Shown: positions 34,569 to 43,608 of the stretch, piece by piece | Layout: each line of letters begins with the position of its first letter | Numbering within the stretch: position 1 is the stretch's first letter | Origin: an uncultured Propionibacteriaceae bacterium | GTDB taxonomy: Bacteria > Actinomycetota > Actinomycetes > Propionibacteriales > Propionibacteriaceae | NCBI GenBank assembly: GCA_938012815.1 | Contig: CALLVV010000001.1 | Coordinates: 1 to 64,000, forward strand | Length of the DNA stretch: 64,000 nt | Direction: 5' to 3' | Translations under genes and position numbers: made by a program | The notes under the pieces: model-generated | Told to the model about the DNA's origin: nothing | Databases searched by the model: none | Seen by the model: the letters and a program-made list of their open reading frames with translations, nothing else

Positions 34569-35402
34569 ATGAGCACGGAATCGAAACAGGCAGGGGGCAA
34601 GGGGGAACGGTCGGGGCCGGAGGCCGCCCGGATGCAGGGGCACTGGCTTCTGGCGAAGCTGGGCAAAAGCATCCTCAGGCCCGGTGGACGGATGCTCACC
34701 GCGAAGCTGCTGGAGCAGGCGAAACCCGCCGGTGACGACGACATCGTGGAGCTCGGACCCGGCGTCGGCGCCACCGCTGAGGTGCTGCTGCGCGCCAACC
34801 CGAGGTCCTACCGGGGCGTCGACCCCAACCCGGAGGGTCGCGACGCCGTCAAGGACATCATCGGGAAACACCCCCGGGCCGACTATGTCGTCGCCGACGC
34901 CCGCGACACGGGACTCGACGACGCCTGCGCCGACCTCGTCGTCGGCGAGGCGATGCTCACCATCCAGGACGACGCGGGCAAGAACGCGATCGTCGCGGAG
35001 GCCGCGCGGCTGCTGCGTCCCGGGGGCCGCTACGCCATCCACGAAATGGCGTGGCTTCCCGACCGCACCGACGAGGAACGCGAAACCGCCCGCCGGGAAC
35101 TCTCCCGCGTCATCAAGGTCGGTGCCCGGCCTCTGACCCTGGAGGGCTGGACGGAACTGCTCGCCACCCACGGACTCGAAGCCGAATGGCACGACCGCGC
35201 GCCCCTCCACCTCCTCGAACCCCGGCGCATCGTCTCCGACGAGGGCCTGTGGGGTGCGCTGCGGTTCTGGAACAACGCTCGCCGACTCCCCGGCGCCCGC
35301 GACCGGCTCAAGGCGATGCGGCAGGGATTCCAGCTCCAGGGGAAACTGATGGGCGGCATCGTCATCCTCGCCCGCAAACCTGGAGCGGCGAGCACCCGAT
35401 GA
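34569..35402 (+). CDS. Class I SAM-dependent methyltransferase, first gene of a transport operon
   Basis: 277 aa from ATG 34569, preceded by GAGAGGTGAG. The Rossmann motif I is DDIVELGPGVGATAEVLL (about residues 57-74), followed by the acidic residue in YRGVDPNPEG and post-I VVADARDTGLDD. A ubiE/Methyltransf_11-like ADLVVGEAMLT and LLRPGGRYAIHEMAW follow. Its TGA overlaps the ABC ATPase start by 4 nt, so it is co-translated with an importer. It may methylate the imported compound or a metabolite tied to it; the substrate is unknown. Confidence 0.82.
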   Translation: MSTESKQAGGKGERSGPEAARMQGHWLLAKLGKSILRPGGRMLTAKLLEQAKPAGDDDIVELGPGVGATAEVLLRANPRSYRGVDPNPEGRDAVKDIIGKHPRADYVVADARDTGLDDACADLVVGEAMLTIQDDAGKNAIVAEAARLLRPGGRYAIHEMAWLPDRTDEERETARRELSRVIKVGARPLTLEGWTELLATHGLEAEWHDRAPLHLLEPRRIVSDEGLWGALRFWNNARRLPGARDRLKAMRQGFQLQGKLMGGIVILARKPGAASTR

Positions 35403-36067
35403 CCACCAACCTCGTCCTCGACGACGTCACCCTGGTGCGCGGCGGCAACACCCTCGTTGACGGCCTCAGCCTGGTGGTCGCGCCCGGACGGATCCTCGCC
35501 GTCACGGGAGCCTCCGGGGCGGGAAAGACCACGCTGCTGAAGGCCATCTCGGGCCTCAGCCCCTGCGACCGCGGATCGGTGACGCGACCCGAGGGGCGGC
35601 TGGCGCAGGTGTTCCAGGAACCCCGGCTGCTGCCCTGGTACAGCGCCCATCGCAACGTCGCCCTGGTGGTCGGCGGTGAAACCCCGGACCTGATCGCCCA
35701 GCAGTGGCTGGCCCGCGTCGACCTCCAGCAGGCCACCCACATGTATCCCCGGCAGCTGTCGGGCGGCATGCGGCAGCGGGTCGCGATCGCGCGCGCCATG
35801 GCCACCAGCCCCACCCTGCTGCTCGTCGACGAACCTTTCTCCGCCCTCGACAAACCCCTCGCCACGACCCTGCGAACCGATCTCGTGCAGCTGCTCGCGG
35901 AACAGGAGGTCGTGACGGTGTGGGTCACCCACGACCCCGAGGAGGCCGACGACGTCTCCCACCTCCACCTTCATCTCGACGGGCCGCCCGGCACCTGGCA
36001 GCTCACCGCTGAGACCGCCCCCGTCCCTGATCCCGAAGAATCCACCCCTCACGAGGAGACATCATGA
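35399..36067 (+). CDS. ABC transporter ATP-binding protein (nitrate/sulfonate/taurine-type)
   Basis: 222 aa. Walker A GASGAGKTT (37-45), Q-loop FQEPRLLPW, signature LSGGMRQR, Walker B LLLVDEPFSALD and H-loop WVTHDPEEADD are all intact. The short Q-loop PRLLPW form is typical of SsuB/TauB-like ATPases. The C-terminal tail is Pro/Glu-rich. Overlaps its neighbours by 4 nt on both sides, giving a tightly coupled methyltransferase / ATPase / lipoprotein / permease operon. Confidence 0.9.
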   Translation: MTTNLVLDDVTLVRGGNTLVDGLSLVVAPGRILAVTGASGAGKTTLLKAISGLSPCDRGSVTRPEGRLAQVFQEPRLLPWYSAHRNVALVVGGETPDLIAQQWLARVDLQQATHMYPRQLSGGMRQRVAIARAMATSPTLLLVDEPFSALDKPLATTLRTDLVQLLAEQEVVTVWVTHDPEEADDVSHLHLHLDGPPGTWQLTAETAPVPDPEESTPHEETS

Positions 36068-37101
36068 AGCGTCGTTCCCTGTTCGCTCTTACCGGACTCG
36101 GTCTGCTCGGCAGCGCGGGCCTGGCGGCCTGCTCCGGCGGCCAGCCAGCGGGGGAGGGCTCGGCTTCCAGCTCGAAGCTGGAGACCCTGCGCGTCCACGT
36201 CCCCACCACCCTCGCGTTCATGGCCCCCATGGCTTCCTTCGGAACATTCGGCAAACTCGACGGTCTCGTCGGGAAGACCGACGTGCAGAACTGGGCCAGC
36301 GTCGACGTGATGAAGTCGCTGGTCGTGAACAGTGAGACCGATCTGGTGGCCACCCCCTCCTACGCGGCGGCGAACCTGTTCAACAAGGGCCTTCCCATCC
36401 GGCTGGTCGCGATCACCGTGTGGGGGATGCTCTACATCCTCGGCCCGGAGGGATCGTCGGCGCAGGGCATCGAGGGCCTGAAGGGCAAGAAGGTGGGCGT
36501 CCCGCTGCCCAACAACATGCCCGACCTGGTCTTCCGCTATCTGATGGCTCAGAAGGGCATCCCCCTCGAAGGCGGGGCCGAGGGCGTCGAGGTCGCGTCC
36601 TACGACCAGGCCCCGGAGCTCGTGCAGGCCCTCATGTCCGGGCAGGTGGAGTACGCGGTGCTGCCGGAGCACGTCGCCACCGTCGCGCAGAACCAGGCCA
36701 AACAGTCCGGCAAGAACCTGGACCGCACCGCCAACCTGCAGGAGGTGTGGGCCGAGGTCACCGGCGGCCAGGCGCGTTTCCCGATGGCCGGTGTCGTGAT
36801 GCCCCAGAAACTCGTCGACTCCAGCCCGGCACTCGTCGCTGGAGTCTTCAATGAGCTGGAGGAGGCGGTCACGAAGGTCAATGCCCTCGACGAGAAGGCC
36901 GTGGCGGCGATCACCGCGAAGACCGAGGTGCCGGAGGCCGTGGTCAAGAACGTGATCCCGCGGCTCCAGCTCGACATGGTCCCGGCGCAGAAGGCCAAGA
37001 CCGAGCTGGAGGACTTCTACACGCGCCTGACCACCCTCAACCCCGACATCGTCGGAGGCACGATGCCCGCCGACGACTTCTACCTGGCCGATCCCAGGTG
37101 A
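36064..37101 (+). CDS. ABC transporter substrate-binding lipoprotein
   Basis: 345 aa. Lipoprotein signal peptide MKRRSLFALTGLGLL with lipobox LAAC (Cys23), to be lipidated by Lgt. The mature part resembles NMT1/THI5/SsuA-like binding proteins: LRVHVPTTLAFMAPMAS at the start, then TDLVATPSYAAANLFNKG, IEGLKGKKVGVPLPNNMPDLVFRYLM and ALMSGQVEYAVLPEH. These proteins bind small anions or heterocycles; the ligand cannot be inferred. Coupled by 4-nt overlaps to the ATPase and permease. Confidence 0.9.
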   Translation: MKRRSLFALTGLGLLGSAGLAACSGGQPAGEGSASSSKLETLRVHVPTTLAFMAPMASFGTFGKLDGLVGKTDVQNWASVDVMKSLVVNSETDLVATPSYAAANLFNKGLPIRLVAITVWGMLYILGPEGSSAQGIEGLKGKKVGVPLPNNMPDLVFRYLMAQKGIPLEGGAEGVEVASYDQAPELVQALMSGQVEYAVLPEHVATVAQNQAKQSGKNLDRTANLQEVWAEVTGGQARFPMAGVVMPQKLVDSSPALVAGVFNELEEAVTKVNALDEKAVAAITAKTEVPEAVVKNVIPRLQLDMVPAQKAKTELEDFYTRLTTLNPDIVGGTMPADDFYLADPR

Positions 37102-37865
37102 ACCCAGCCGAGAACAAGGCACCGCGCTGGCGGGTCGTGCTGCTGTGGTGGCTGGGGCTCGCCCTGGTGCTGCTGGCCTGGGAGGCGGCGTCGTGGAGCC
37201 AGCCCCGCTACGTCCTGCCCGGGCCAGCAGCCACCTGGGAGGCGCTGCTGGGGCTGATCCGCGACGAGGAACTCGGCCCCGAGGTGCTGCTCACCCTCCA
37301 GCGGGCGCTGGTCGGGTTGGGGATCGCCTGCCTGATCGGGTTGCCCTGGGGCTGGGCGGCCGGCACCTGGCGGCCCGTCGAGGAACTGACCGCGTCCTGG
37401 ACGCAGCTGCTCATGGCCATCCCCCCGATCGTGATCGTCGTGGTCGGGATACTGTGGCTGGGCCCCAGCCCGTCGGTGGTGCTGCTGGTGGTCGCGCTGG
37501 TGACGATGCCCCTGCTGGTCACCAGTCTGCGCGACGCCGTCACCAACGTCGATCCCGACCTGCTGGAGATGGCGCGACTGTTCCGTTTCGGCCTGTGGGG
37601 CACGGTGCGGCGGGTGATCATCCCGGCCGTGGTGCCGCCTGTGCTGTCGGCGGTCACGGTCGCGGTGGGGCAGTCGATCCGGTTGACGGTGATGGCCGAA
37701 CTGCTCAGCACCACCACCGGCATGGGCGCGGAGGTGCAGCAGGCCCGCACCAACCTGGAGACCGCCGACGTGTTCGCCCTGTCGGCGGTGATGGCGGCCC
37801 TCACCCTGGGGCTGGAACTGCTCTTCCTGCGTCCCCTGCGGAATCGCCTGGCCCGGTACCGGTGA
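37098..37865 (+). CDS. ABC transporter permease (SsuC/TauC-like)
   Basis: 255 aa from GTG 37098, overlapping the lipoprotein stop. Six membrane helices are expected. It has the EAA loop near LLEMARLFRFGLWGTVRRVIIPAVVPPVLSAV, and the usual IGLPWGWAAGTWRPVEEL earlier. It forms the membrane channel for the importer with the ATPase and lipoprotein genes upstream. Last gene of the operon; a terminator follows 5 nt after its stop. Confidence 0.92.
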   Translation: MNPAENKAPRWRVVLLWWLGLALVLLAWEAASWSQPRYVLPGPAATWEALLGLIRDEELGPEVLLTLQRALVGLGIACLIGLPWGWAAGTWRPVEELTASWTQLLMAIPPIVIVVVGILWLGPSPSVVLLVVALVTMPLLVTSLRDAVTNVDPDLLEMARLFRFGLWGTVRRVIIPAVVPPVLSAVTVAVGQSIRLTVMAELLSTTTGMGAEVQQARTNLETADVFALSAVMAALTLGLELLFLRPLRNRLARYR

Positions 37866-37870
37866 GCCGG

Positions 37871-37906
37871 TCCCGGAAGTGACATGTTGCGTCACATATT
37901 CCGGGA
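37871..37906. terminator. Bidirectional terminator between two transport operons
   Basis: TCCCGGAA pairs with TTCCGGGA, enclosing GTGAC/GTCAC and a short loop. It lies between the convergent ends of the permease and the B12-binding lipoprotein. Confidence 0.7.
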
Positions 37907-37917
37907 CCTGCCGTCAC

Positions 37918-39003
37918 TCAGGCCAGTTTGTCGCGGCTCGGAAGGTCGGCGGGCATCTCGAGGTGCGTCGACACGTCGGAGGCCGGGGCCAGGCCATGCT
38001 TCTCGAAGGCCTTGCGCAGGTACTCGGCGGCGTCGATGTTGAGGGGGCTCTCGGTCCACATGGCGTAGGGCAGGTTGACGAAACGCTCCTCCTGCACCGC
38101 GGGGAGGTCCTTGGTGGCCGGGTGCGACTTCAGCGCATCGATCTTCTCCTGATACGTCTGGCCGGGGTATTCCACCAGCGCGATGACGTCGGGGTTCGTG
38201 GCGGTCAGACGTGCCCAGTCCACTTCTGTCCAGGTGTCCTCGACATCAGCGGTGGCGTTCGTCCCACCCGCGGCCTCGATGATCGCCTGCGGGGCGCCGT
38301 ACTTGCCGCTGGTGAACACGTTGTCCTTGGCGGAATCGAAGACGAACACCACGGGCTTCTTCTCGGGCTGCGCGGCCCCCTGGACGGTCTTCAGGCGGGT
38401 GTCCATGTCGTCGACTGCCGCCGTGGCGACGTCGCTGTGCCCGGTGATGGTGCCGAGGTTGGTGATGTCGGTGCGGACCGCCTCCCACGGGTCGACGATG
38501 CCGCGTTTGGTGGTGTCCTCCTGGCGGCACGACTCGGTCAGCAGATAGGAGGGAATGCCCTTCTCGGACAGGATGTCGGGGGTCAGGTTCTTGCCCTCGG
38601 AGAATCCGTAGTTCCAGCCCGCGACCATCAGGTCGGGGGTGTTGGCGATGATCGACTCGAGGGTGGGGTATTCCTTCGAGACGTCGTTGAGGCCGTCGAT
38701 GGTCTCGGCGCCGTACTTGGCCTTCAGGATCGGGACGTCGCGGCCCATGCTGCTGACCGCGGTGATCTCCTTCGCACCGCCGGCCGCCAGCGTGAGGGCG
38801 ATGATGTTGCCGTCGTTGACGTACATCTTCTTCGCCGGGGAGGGGAGGGTCAGCTCCTTGCCGCAGTTGGTGACGGTGATCTGCCCGGAACCCTCGGCCG
38901 AGCCGCTGCTGGAGGCGGTCGGCTGGGTGGGGGAGGAGCAGGCGTTGAGGGCGATGAGGGGCAGGGTCAGCCAGGCGACTGCCCGGGCGCGGCGGGTGAT
39001 CAT
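37918..39003 (-). CDS. btuF: Cobalamin/iron-complex type ABC substrate-binding lipoprotein (probable BtuF)
   Basis: 361 aa. Lipobox LNAC (Cys22) after MITRRARAVAWLTLPLIA. The body is a class III (helical backbone) binding protein: DGNIIALTLAAGGAKEI, TPDLMVAGWNYGF, KKPVVFVFDSAKDNVFTSG and TNPDVIALVEY. The family takes B12 or ferric siderophores. The upstream cobalamin riboswitch controlling the operon argues for B12 or a cobinamide. Its ATG overlaps the ATPase stop by 4 nt. Confidence 0.85.
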   Translation of the reverse strand: MITRRARAVAWLTLPLIALNACSSPTQPTASSSGSAEGSGQITVTNCGKELTLPSPAKKMYVNDGNIIALTLAAGGAKEITAVSSMGRDVPILKAKYGAETIDGLNDVSKEYPTLESIIANTPDLMVAGWNYGFSEGKNLTPDILSEKGIPSYLLTESCRQEDTTKRGIVDPWEAVRTDITNLGTITGHSDVATAAVDDMDTRLKTVQGAAQPEKKPVVFVFDSAKDNVFTSGKYGAPQAIIEAAGGTNATADVEDTWTEVDWARLTATNPDVIALVEYPGQTYQEKIDALKSHPATKDLPAVQEERFVNLPYAMWTESPLNIDAAEYLRKAFEKHGLAPASDVSTHLEMPADLPSRDKLA

Positions 39004-39809
39004 GTGGTCTCCTCTGTTCGTGGATCGATCGGTTCGGGCGGCACGAGGCCATCGACGACGAGGTGCTGCACCCCGTCGCCGACCGCCGGGACCTGCCGGG
39101 CCCGCACCTTGAAGGCGGACTCCAGGTTCACGGCGGTCATGACTTCTTCGGGCGTCCCGGCGGCGTGGATCCCCCCGTCGGCGAGCATCACGATCCGGTC
39201 AAACCAGCCCATGGCCAGGTCGAGGTCGTGGATCGAGGCGACGATGGTGCGGCCGGTGGTGCGCATGGTCTGCAGCAGGTGCAGCTGGTGGTGCACGTCG
39301 AGATGGTTGGTGGGTTCGTCGAGCAGCAGCAGGTCGGTGCCCTGCGCCAGGCCCTTGGCGAGCATGGCGCGGCGCCGTTCGCCGCCGGAGAGGTGCCCGC
39401 AGCGCCGGTCGGCCAGGTGCGTCAGCTCCACCATCTCCAGGCACTCGGCGACGATGCGTTTCTCGTCGGAGCCGCCGACCTGCCAGGGCATCAGGTGCGG
39501 CAGCCGCCCGAGGGCGACCATCTCGGAGAGCGAGAGGTCCTCGGGTGCGGCCTCCTCCTGAGCGACGAAGGCCATCAGTCGTGCCCGTTCCCTGGGGCGG
39601 AGCCGGGAGATGTCCCTGCCGTCGATCTCCACGCGACCCGTCGTCGCGGGCCTGATGCCCGCCAATACCCGCATCAGGGTGGACTTGCCGACGCCGTTGA
39701 CCCCGACCAGGGCCGTCATGGTGCCGGGCCGCACGTCGAGGTCGATGCCGGAGACGATCACCCGCCGCCCGATCGAGCAGGTGAGGTTGTCGGCCTTGAG
39801 CGCGGTCAC
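39000..39809 (-). CDS. btuD: ABC transporter ATP-binding protein (probable BtuD)
   Basis: 269 aa. Walker A GVNGVGKST (36-44), Q-loop AFVAQEEAAPEDLSL, signature LSGGERRR, Walker B LLLLDEPTNHLD and H-loop SIHDLDLA, all of the FecE/BtuD/FhuC type. Middle gene of the btuC-btuD-btuF order, with 4-nt overlaps on both sides. Powers import with the FecCD-type permease. Confidence 0.9.
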   Translation of the reverse strand: MTALKADNLTCSIGRRVIVSGIDLDVRPGTMTALVGVNGVGKSTLMRVLAGIRPATTGRVEIDGRDISRLRPRERARLMAFVAQEEAAPEDLSLSEMVALGRLPHLMPWQVGGSDEKRIVAECLEMVELTHLADRRCGHLSGGERRRAMLAKGLAQGTDLLLLDEPTNHLDVHHQLHLLQTMRTTGRTIVASIHDLDLAMGWFDRIVMLADGGIHAAGTPEEVMTAVNLESAFKVRARQVPAVGDGVQHLVVDGLVPPEPIDPRTEETT

Positions 39810-40885
39810 GAGCTACCTCCGAATCCGTAGTTGCGGCGACCCATGACGATCAGGAAGACCGGCGCGCCGATCAGGCCGGTGACCACGCCGAGCGGCATCT
39901 CGGCGGGGGCGACGATGACGCGGGAGATCACGTCGACCCACAGCAGGAACAGCCCGCCGACGGCGGCGGCGACGGGAAGCAGTCGGCGGTGCAGGGACCC
40001 CACCACCATGCGGCACAGGTGCGGGATGACCAGGCCGACGAAACCGATGCCGCCGGACACCGCCACCAGCACCCCGACCAGCACCGCCAGCAGCAGGAAG
40101 AGTCCCTGCCGCAGCACGCCGACGGGGATCCCGAGGGCCGCGGCGGCGTCGGGTCCCCAGGCCAGCGCGTCAAGCCAGCCGCTGCCGAGCAGGAGTAGCA
40201 CCAGGCAGATCACGACGACGCCGGTCGTGAGCGGGAGCCGGTCCCACTGGGCGCCGGAGACGCTGCCGAGCAGCCAGTACAGCACCGACTGCGCGGCGCG
40301 CGGGTCGGGTCCCTTGAACACCAGGAAACTCGCGACGGCCGAGAACGCGGAGGAGAGCACCACCCCGGCCAGGACCAGCCGGATCGGGGTGAGGCCACCT
40401 TGGGCCATGGCCACCAGGTAGACGGCCAGCGCAGCCCCCAGGGCCCCGAGCAGCGCCCCGATCGACGTCGACCACAGCCCGAAACCGGACAGGATGCCGA
40501 AGGTGATCACGGCGGTGGCGCCGACGGAGGCGCCCGAGGAGACACCGAGCAGGTAGGGATCGGCGAGGGGGTTGCGTACCAGGGTCTGCATCGCGCAGCC
40601 CGCGATACTGAGCCCTGCGCCGACGACAACCGCCAGCAGCGCCCGGGGGAGCCGCAGGTCCCAGACGATGGTCTCGACGGCCTTGTTTCCGCTGCTGGCT
40701 CCCTGCAGCCGGTTCACGATCACCTGCCAGATGGCCTCCTGATCGAGGGATTCGGAGCCGATGTTGACGGAGTGGATGACGCTCAGTGCGGTGAGTGCCA
40801 GCACCACGACGACGATGGGCAGGGTGAGGTGTTTCAGCACCCTGCGGGCTGTTTTCAGGCTTGCCAACGAAGCTCCAGTGTCCAC
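39806..40885 (-). CDS. btuC: FecCD-family ABC permease (probable BtuC)
   Basis: 359 aa from GTG 40885. Nine to ten helices, with family motifs LRLPRALLAVVVGAGLSIAGCAMQ, NPLADPYLLGVSSGASVGA and GGIGFVGLVIPHLCRMVVG. First gene of the B12 operon. Directly before the GTG lies a small hairpin (GAGCC...GGCTC) and no clear ribosome site, in keeping with riboswitch control of translation. The N-terminal 30 residues are polar; a TTG start a few codons later is possible. Confidence 0.9.
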   Translation of the reverse strand: MDTGASLASLKTARRVLKHLTLPIVVVVLALTALSVIHSVNIGSESLDQEAIWQVIVNRLQGASSGNKAVETIVWDLRLPRALLAVVVGAGLSIAGCAMQTLVRNPLADPYLLGVSSGASVGATAVITFGILSGFGLWSTSIGALLGALGAALAVYLVAMAQGGLTPIRLVLAGVVLSSAFSAVASFLVFKGPDPRAAQSVLYWLLGSVSGAQWDRLPLTTGVVVICLVLLLLGSGWLDALAWGPDAAAALGIPVGVLRQGLFLLLAVLVGVLVAVSGGIGFVGLVIPHLCRMVVGSLHRRLLPVAAAVGGLFLLWVDVISRVIVAPAEMPLGVVTGLIGAPVFLIVMGRRNYGFGGSS

Positions 40886-40911
40886 GAGCCCGTTCGCGAG
40901 GCTCTCGGCCG

Positions 40912-41085
40912 ACAGTGCGGAGCTGCGGTCTTCGGACTCCGGATCCTCCTCGCCTGTGGCCTTCCCGGGTTTCCCCAGTGGCGTGAGTCACAGGTTTGTC
41001 ACCGTCACCGCTGCGCGTCAGTCCCGGATTCGCGCCGGGTTCCCATGCCCTCGACGGGCCAGCTCCACGGCGGAGACTAGCAGTT
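40912..41085 (-). promoter_or_regulatory. Cobalamin riboswitch
   Basis: On the minus strand the conserved elements occur in order: GGGAACCCGGCGCGAATCC, GGGACTGACGCGCAGCGGT, the B12 box-like ACGCCACTGGG, GGGAAGGC, then GAGGAGGATCCGGAGTCC with GAAGACCG at the end. These are the hallmark blocks of adenosylcobalamin riboswitches. It lies directly upstream of btuC, so excess B12 should shut off the importer. A start-proximal hairpin (GAGCC/GGCTC) may be the expression platform. Ends are approximate. Confidence 0.92.
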
Positions 41086-41172
41086 GAAGGACGAATCTGC
41101 CGCATTGCCGAACAAACCCCGCGTCACCGGCTCGACCGGGGGCGCGGGGAGGAAACAGGGAGCGGGAAACGG

Positions 41173-42066
41173 TTAGACGTCGAGGCCGGCGAACAGGTCG
41201 TCGGCGGGGCCCTCGCCGGGGAAGGGAACCCCCGCGGCCAGGCGGTAGGCCTCGCCCGTTCCCTCGATGGTGCGCATGAAACGGAACATCTTCCACAGTG
41301 GGTGTTCAGGATCCACCTGGCTGCGGTGGGCCTCCAGGGCGGCCTGGCACAGGTCGGCGCGACCCTCGTAGGGGATCACCGCTGCGATGTGGCGCGGGTC
41401 GATGGCGAAGCGGCGGCGCATGGCCTCCTCGTCCATGCCCTCGGGCAGCGGCATGTCCAGCTCGCGGGCCTTCTCCGTGGCCTTGATCCACGCCTGCGGG
41501 TTGGGACTGATCCACAGCACCCGGCTCACCTGCCACGGCTCTCCCAGGTCCGGTCGGTACGACGGTACCCCCGCCAGCAGTGTGGCGTACATGGTGACGC
41601 GGTGCGCCTGGATGTGGTCGGGGTGGCCGTAGTTGCCGTTCTGGTCGTAGGTGGCGATCACCTGGGGCCGGCGGTCGCGGATCAGGGTGACGAGGTGGTC
41701 GGAGGCCTCCAGCAGGTCGGCAGCCCAGAACGCGCCGTCAGGCAGTTCGTCGCGGGGAATCGCGCGGCCCTCGTCGTCGGTGGCCATGCCGGAGTCGTGG
41801 TACTTGCCCTTACCACCCAGCCACACGTGGTCGGTGACTCCGATGATGCCGAGCGCCTTCGTCAGCTCGTCGATGCGGTGTGCGCCCAACTCGGAGGGGC
41901 TGTAGTGCTCCCATTCGGGCACCAGGATCTCGCCCAACTCGCCCAGTGTGCAGGTCACCAGCGTCACCTGGGCGCCCTCATCCACGTATCGTGCCATGGT
42001 GGCGGGGGATTGCGACGACTCGTCGTCGGGGTGGGCGTGGACGAACATCAAGCGGCGATCAGACAC
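41173..42066 (-). CDS. mshB: N-acetyl-1-D-myo-inositol-2-amino-2-deoxy-alpha-D-glucopyranoside deacetylase (mycothiol)
   Basis: 297 aa LmbE/PIG-L family. The zinc site motifs are HAHPDDES (residues 10-17) and GNYGHPDHIQAHR, and the segment CTLGELGEILVPEWEHYSP is specific to MshB rather than Mca. The enzyme deacetylates GlcNAc-inositol in mycothiol synthesis, a thiol found only in actinobacteria. Full length. Transcribed alone, just upstream (same strand) of the B12 operon. Base composition typical of the chromosome. Confidence 0.94.
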   Translation of the reverse strand: MSDRRLMFVHAHPDDESSQSPATMARYVDEGAQVTLVTCTLGELGEILVPEWEHYSPSELGAHRIDELTKALGIIGVTDHVWLGGKGKYHDSGMATDDEGRAIPRDELPDGAFWAADLLEASDHLVTLIRDRRPQVIATYDQNGNYGHPDHIQAHRVTMYATLLAGVPSYRPDLGEPWQVSRVLWISPNPQAWIKATEKARELDMPLPEGMDEEAMRRRFAIDPRHIAAVIPYEGRADLCQAALEAHRSQVDPEHPLWKMFRFMRTIEGTGEAYRLAAGVPFPGEGPADDLFAGLDV

Positions 42067-42267
42067 GGGGGCAAGGATAGTCCCGGAACGACGCGAACAA
42101 AGCGTCCCGGGAAAGCGGCTTCCCGAAACGCGGGGCAGGGGACGGCCCTGCCGTCAGGTCCTCCGGTTCGTATGGGCGGCTGTGGGGTGGCGCCGGCCAG
42201 CCTGGAACCGCTTGCCGCCTGGATGGGGGTCTTCAGGTGGACTGGCCAGTGGATGTCGTGAGTCAGG

Positions 42268-43005
42268 TCAGTGGGCCCTGATGGGCGTGAATTGGGAGGG
42301 TCGGGAAGCCTGTCGTGTGCCGGATTTGAGCAGCAGGATAAGAGTAGTAGTGGCGAATCCGATGCTGATCAGTCCGAAGGGGGCATGCCAGAGCGTGGTG
42401 CCCAGCGAAGAAAGCGCGAATCTGGGAGGGAGGTCTTCGAATAGCGATCCGAATGGCGATCCGCCGGTCAGCGTTCCTGCCCAATAAAGCAGTGACGGTA
42501 CAGTGATGCACGTCGCAAGAAAGATCTGGCTGATAGTTATTGCCAGCAGTGTCTTGTATCCTTTCCTTCGCAGGAAGAGAATCCCGCCGACGAGGAGGCC
42601 TACGGTAATTGGGAGGGCTGGCAGAAGGTAGAGCAAAGTACCGATGTTTAGTCCTGGTGTATGCTGCGAGCCGCTGATAGAATACGACACCAAATCGGTG
42701 ATTATTGACCACAATCTACCGACGGTGTTGGAAAGAGCCATTCCCCCGCTGATGAGTGTGAGAGCAGCGGCTTTTGTTGCGCTGTCGAGCCTGCGTATTG
42801 AGTTGGGCTCTCCGAGTGGGAATGGTGTCTGCTGATAGGGGTTTGAATGCTGGAGCATGCTGGAATTCTGGGTGGTGAATTCCTGTGAAGGTACGGTGTA
42901 TCCGTATTGGTGAAGATGATCAACCTGTGGTGGTTGTCCTGCGGAAGAGTGATCTGGGTATCCTGGAGCGGGAGACTCGAGGCTCAATTTCAACATACCT
43001 TTCAA
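42268..43005 (-). CDS. Pro/Gln-rich membrane protein, family copy A
   Basis: Start proposed at TTG 43005 because GAGGG lies 7 nt upstream; ATG 42996 is in frame but has its purines too close. The N-terminus is polar and Pro/Gln/Ser-rich (about 65 residues, with HQYGYTVPSQEFTTQ). Four hydrophobic segments follow, including LLYLLPALPITVGLLVGGILFLRRKGYKTLLAI and ATTTLILLLKSG near the end. 'FL(R/K)xKGY(K/T)xLL' is shared with copies C, D and E. No known family recognised. Lower GC than surroundings. Confidence 0.6.
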   Translation of the reverse strand: MKGMLKLSLESPAPGYPDHSSAGQPPQVDHLHQYGYTVPSQEFTTQNSSMLQHSNPYQQTPFPLGEPNSIRRLDSATKAAALTLISGGMALSNTVGRLWSIITDLVSYSISGSQHTPGLNIGTLLYLLPALPITVGLLVGGILFLRRKGYKTLLAITISQIFLATCITVPSLLYWAGTLTGGSPFGSLFEDLPPRFALSSLGTTLWHAPFGLISIGFATTTLILLLKSGTRQASRPSQFTPIRAH

Positions 43006-43227
43006 GTGTGAACCCTCTTGTTGCAAGTGTACCAGCCCTCGAGGTCATCCATTCCTACCCGACTTGGCTCATTTCTGGTTGTTGTTGTTGTGGTTGCGGT
43101 CGGTTTGTCCGACTGTGTTCGGGGTAGGGTTGGTGAGTGGCGACCCCGAGCATCGAGGTGTCTTTGACCCGGTCGGGGTGTCGGGCGGTGCAGGTGATCG
43201 GGCGGTATACAGGGGAAACGGGCTGTG

Positions 43228-43608
43228 ATGACGCAGGTCGGGACCGCTCGCAGTGAACGCGAATTGGAGGTGTTGACGGCTCGTGCGAAGGAGTTGATCC
43301 GCGCCAGGGCCCCGCAGCCGCTCCTGGTTGTTGAACCCTTTGATGATGGTGCCGGGGCGGTGGAGACTCCGATACCGGTGACCGGGGAACGCGCCGGGTA
43401 TCTCGTGGATGCGGTTTCACGGGTGTATCGGGACCTTCTGAAACGCCTGGTCAGGACCCTCCGCCGCTACCGGAGCTTCGCCCTCGCCATCAGCAACACC
43501 ACCATCCACGCTGCCATGCCCCTCCCACCAGAAACCGCCAAGCTCATCACCAAACTCGAAAAACCCGACCGAAATGAGCAAAGTCGGGTAGTTGGCGGCA
43601 TGAATTGA
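43228..43608 (+). CDS. Doubtful ORF, 126 aa, unknown
   Basis: ATG 43228 has no strong ribosome site. The protein is basic and helical (ERELEVLTARAKELIRARAP, YRDLLKRLVRTLRRYRSFALAI) with no recognised family. Its last ~15 residues are read from DNA that is the opposite strand of decayed membrane-protein copy B, so the gene end is probably not native. Could be a fragment of a larger gene. Confidence 0.3.
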   Translation: MTQVGTARSERELEVLTARAKELIRARAPQPLLVVEPFDDGAGAVETPIPVTGERAGYLVDAVSRVYRDLLKRLVRTLRRYRSFALAISNTTIHAAMPLPPETAKLITKLEKPDRNEQSRVVGGMN

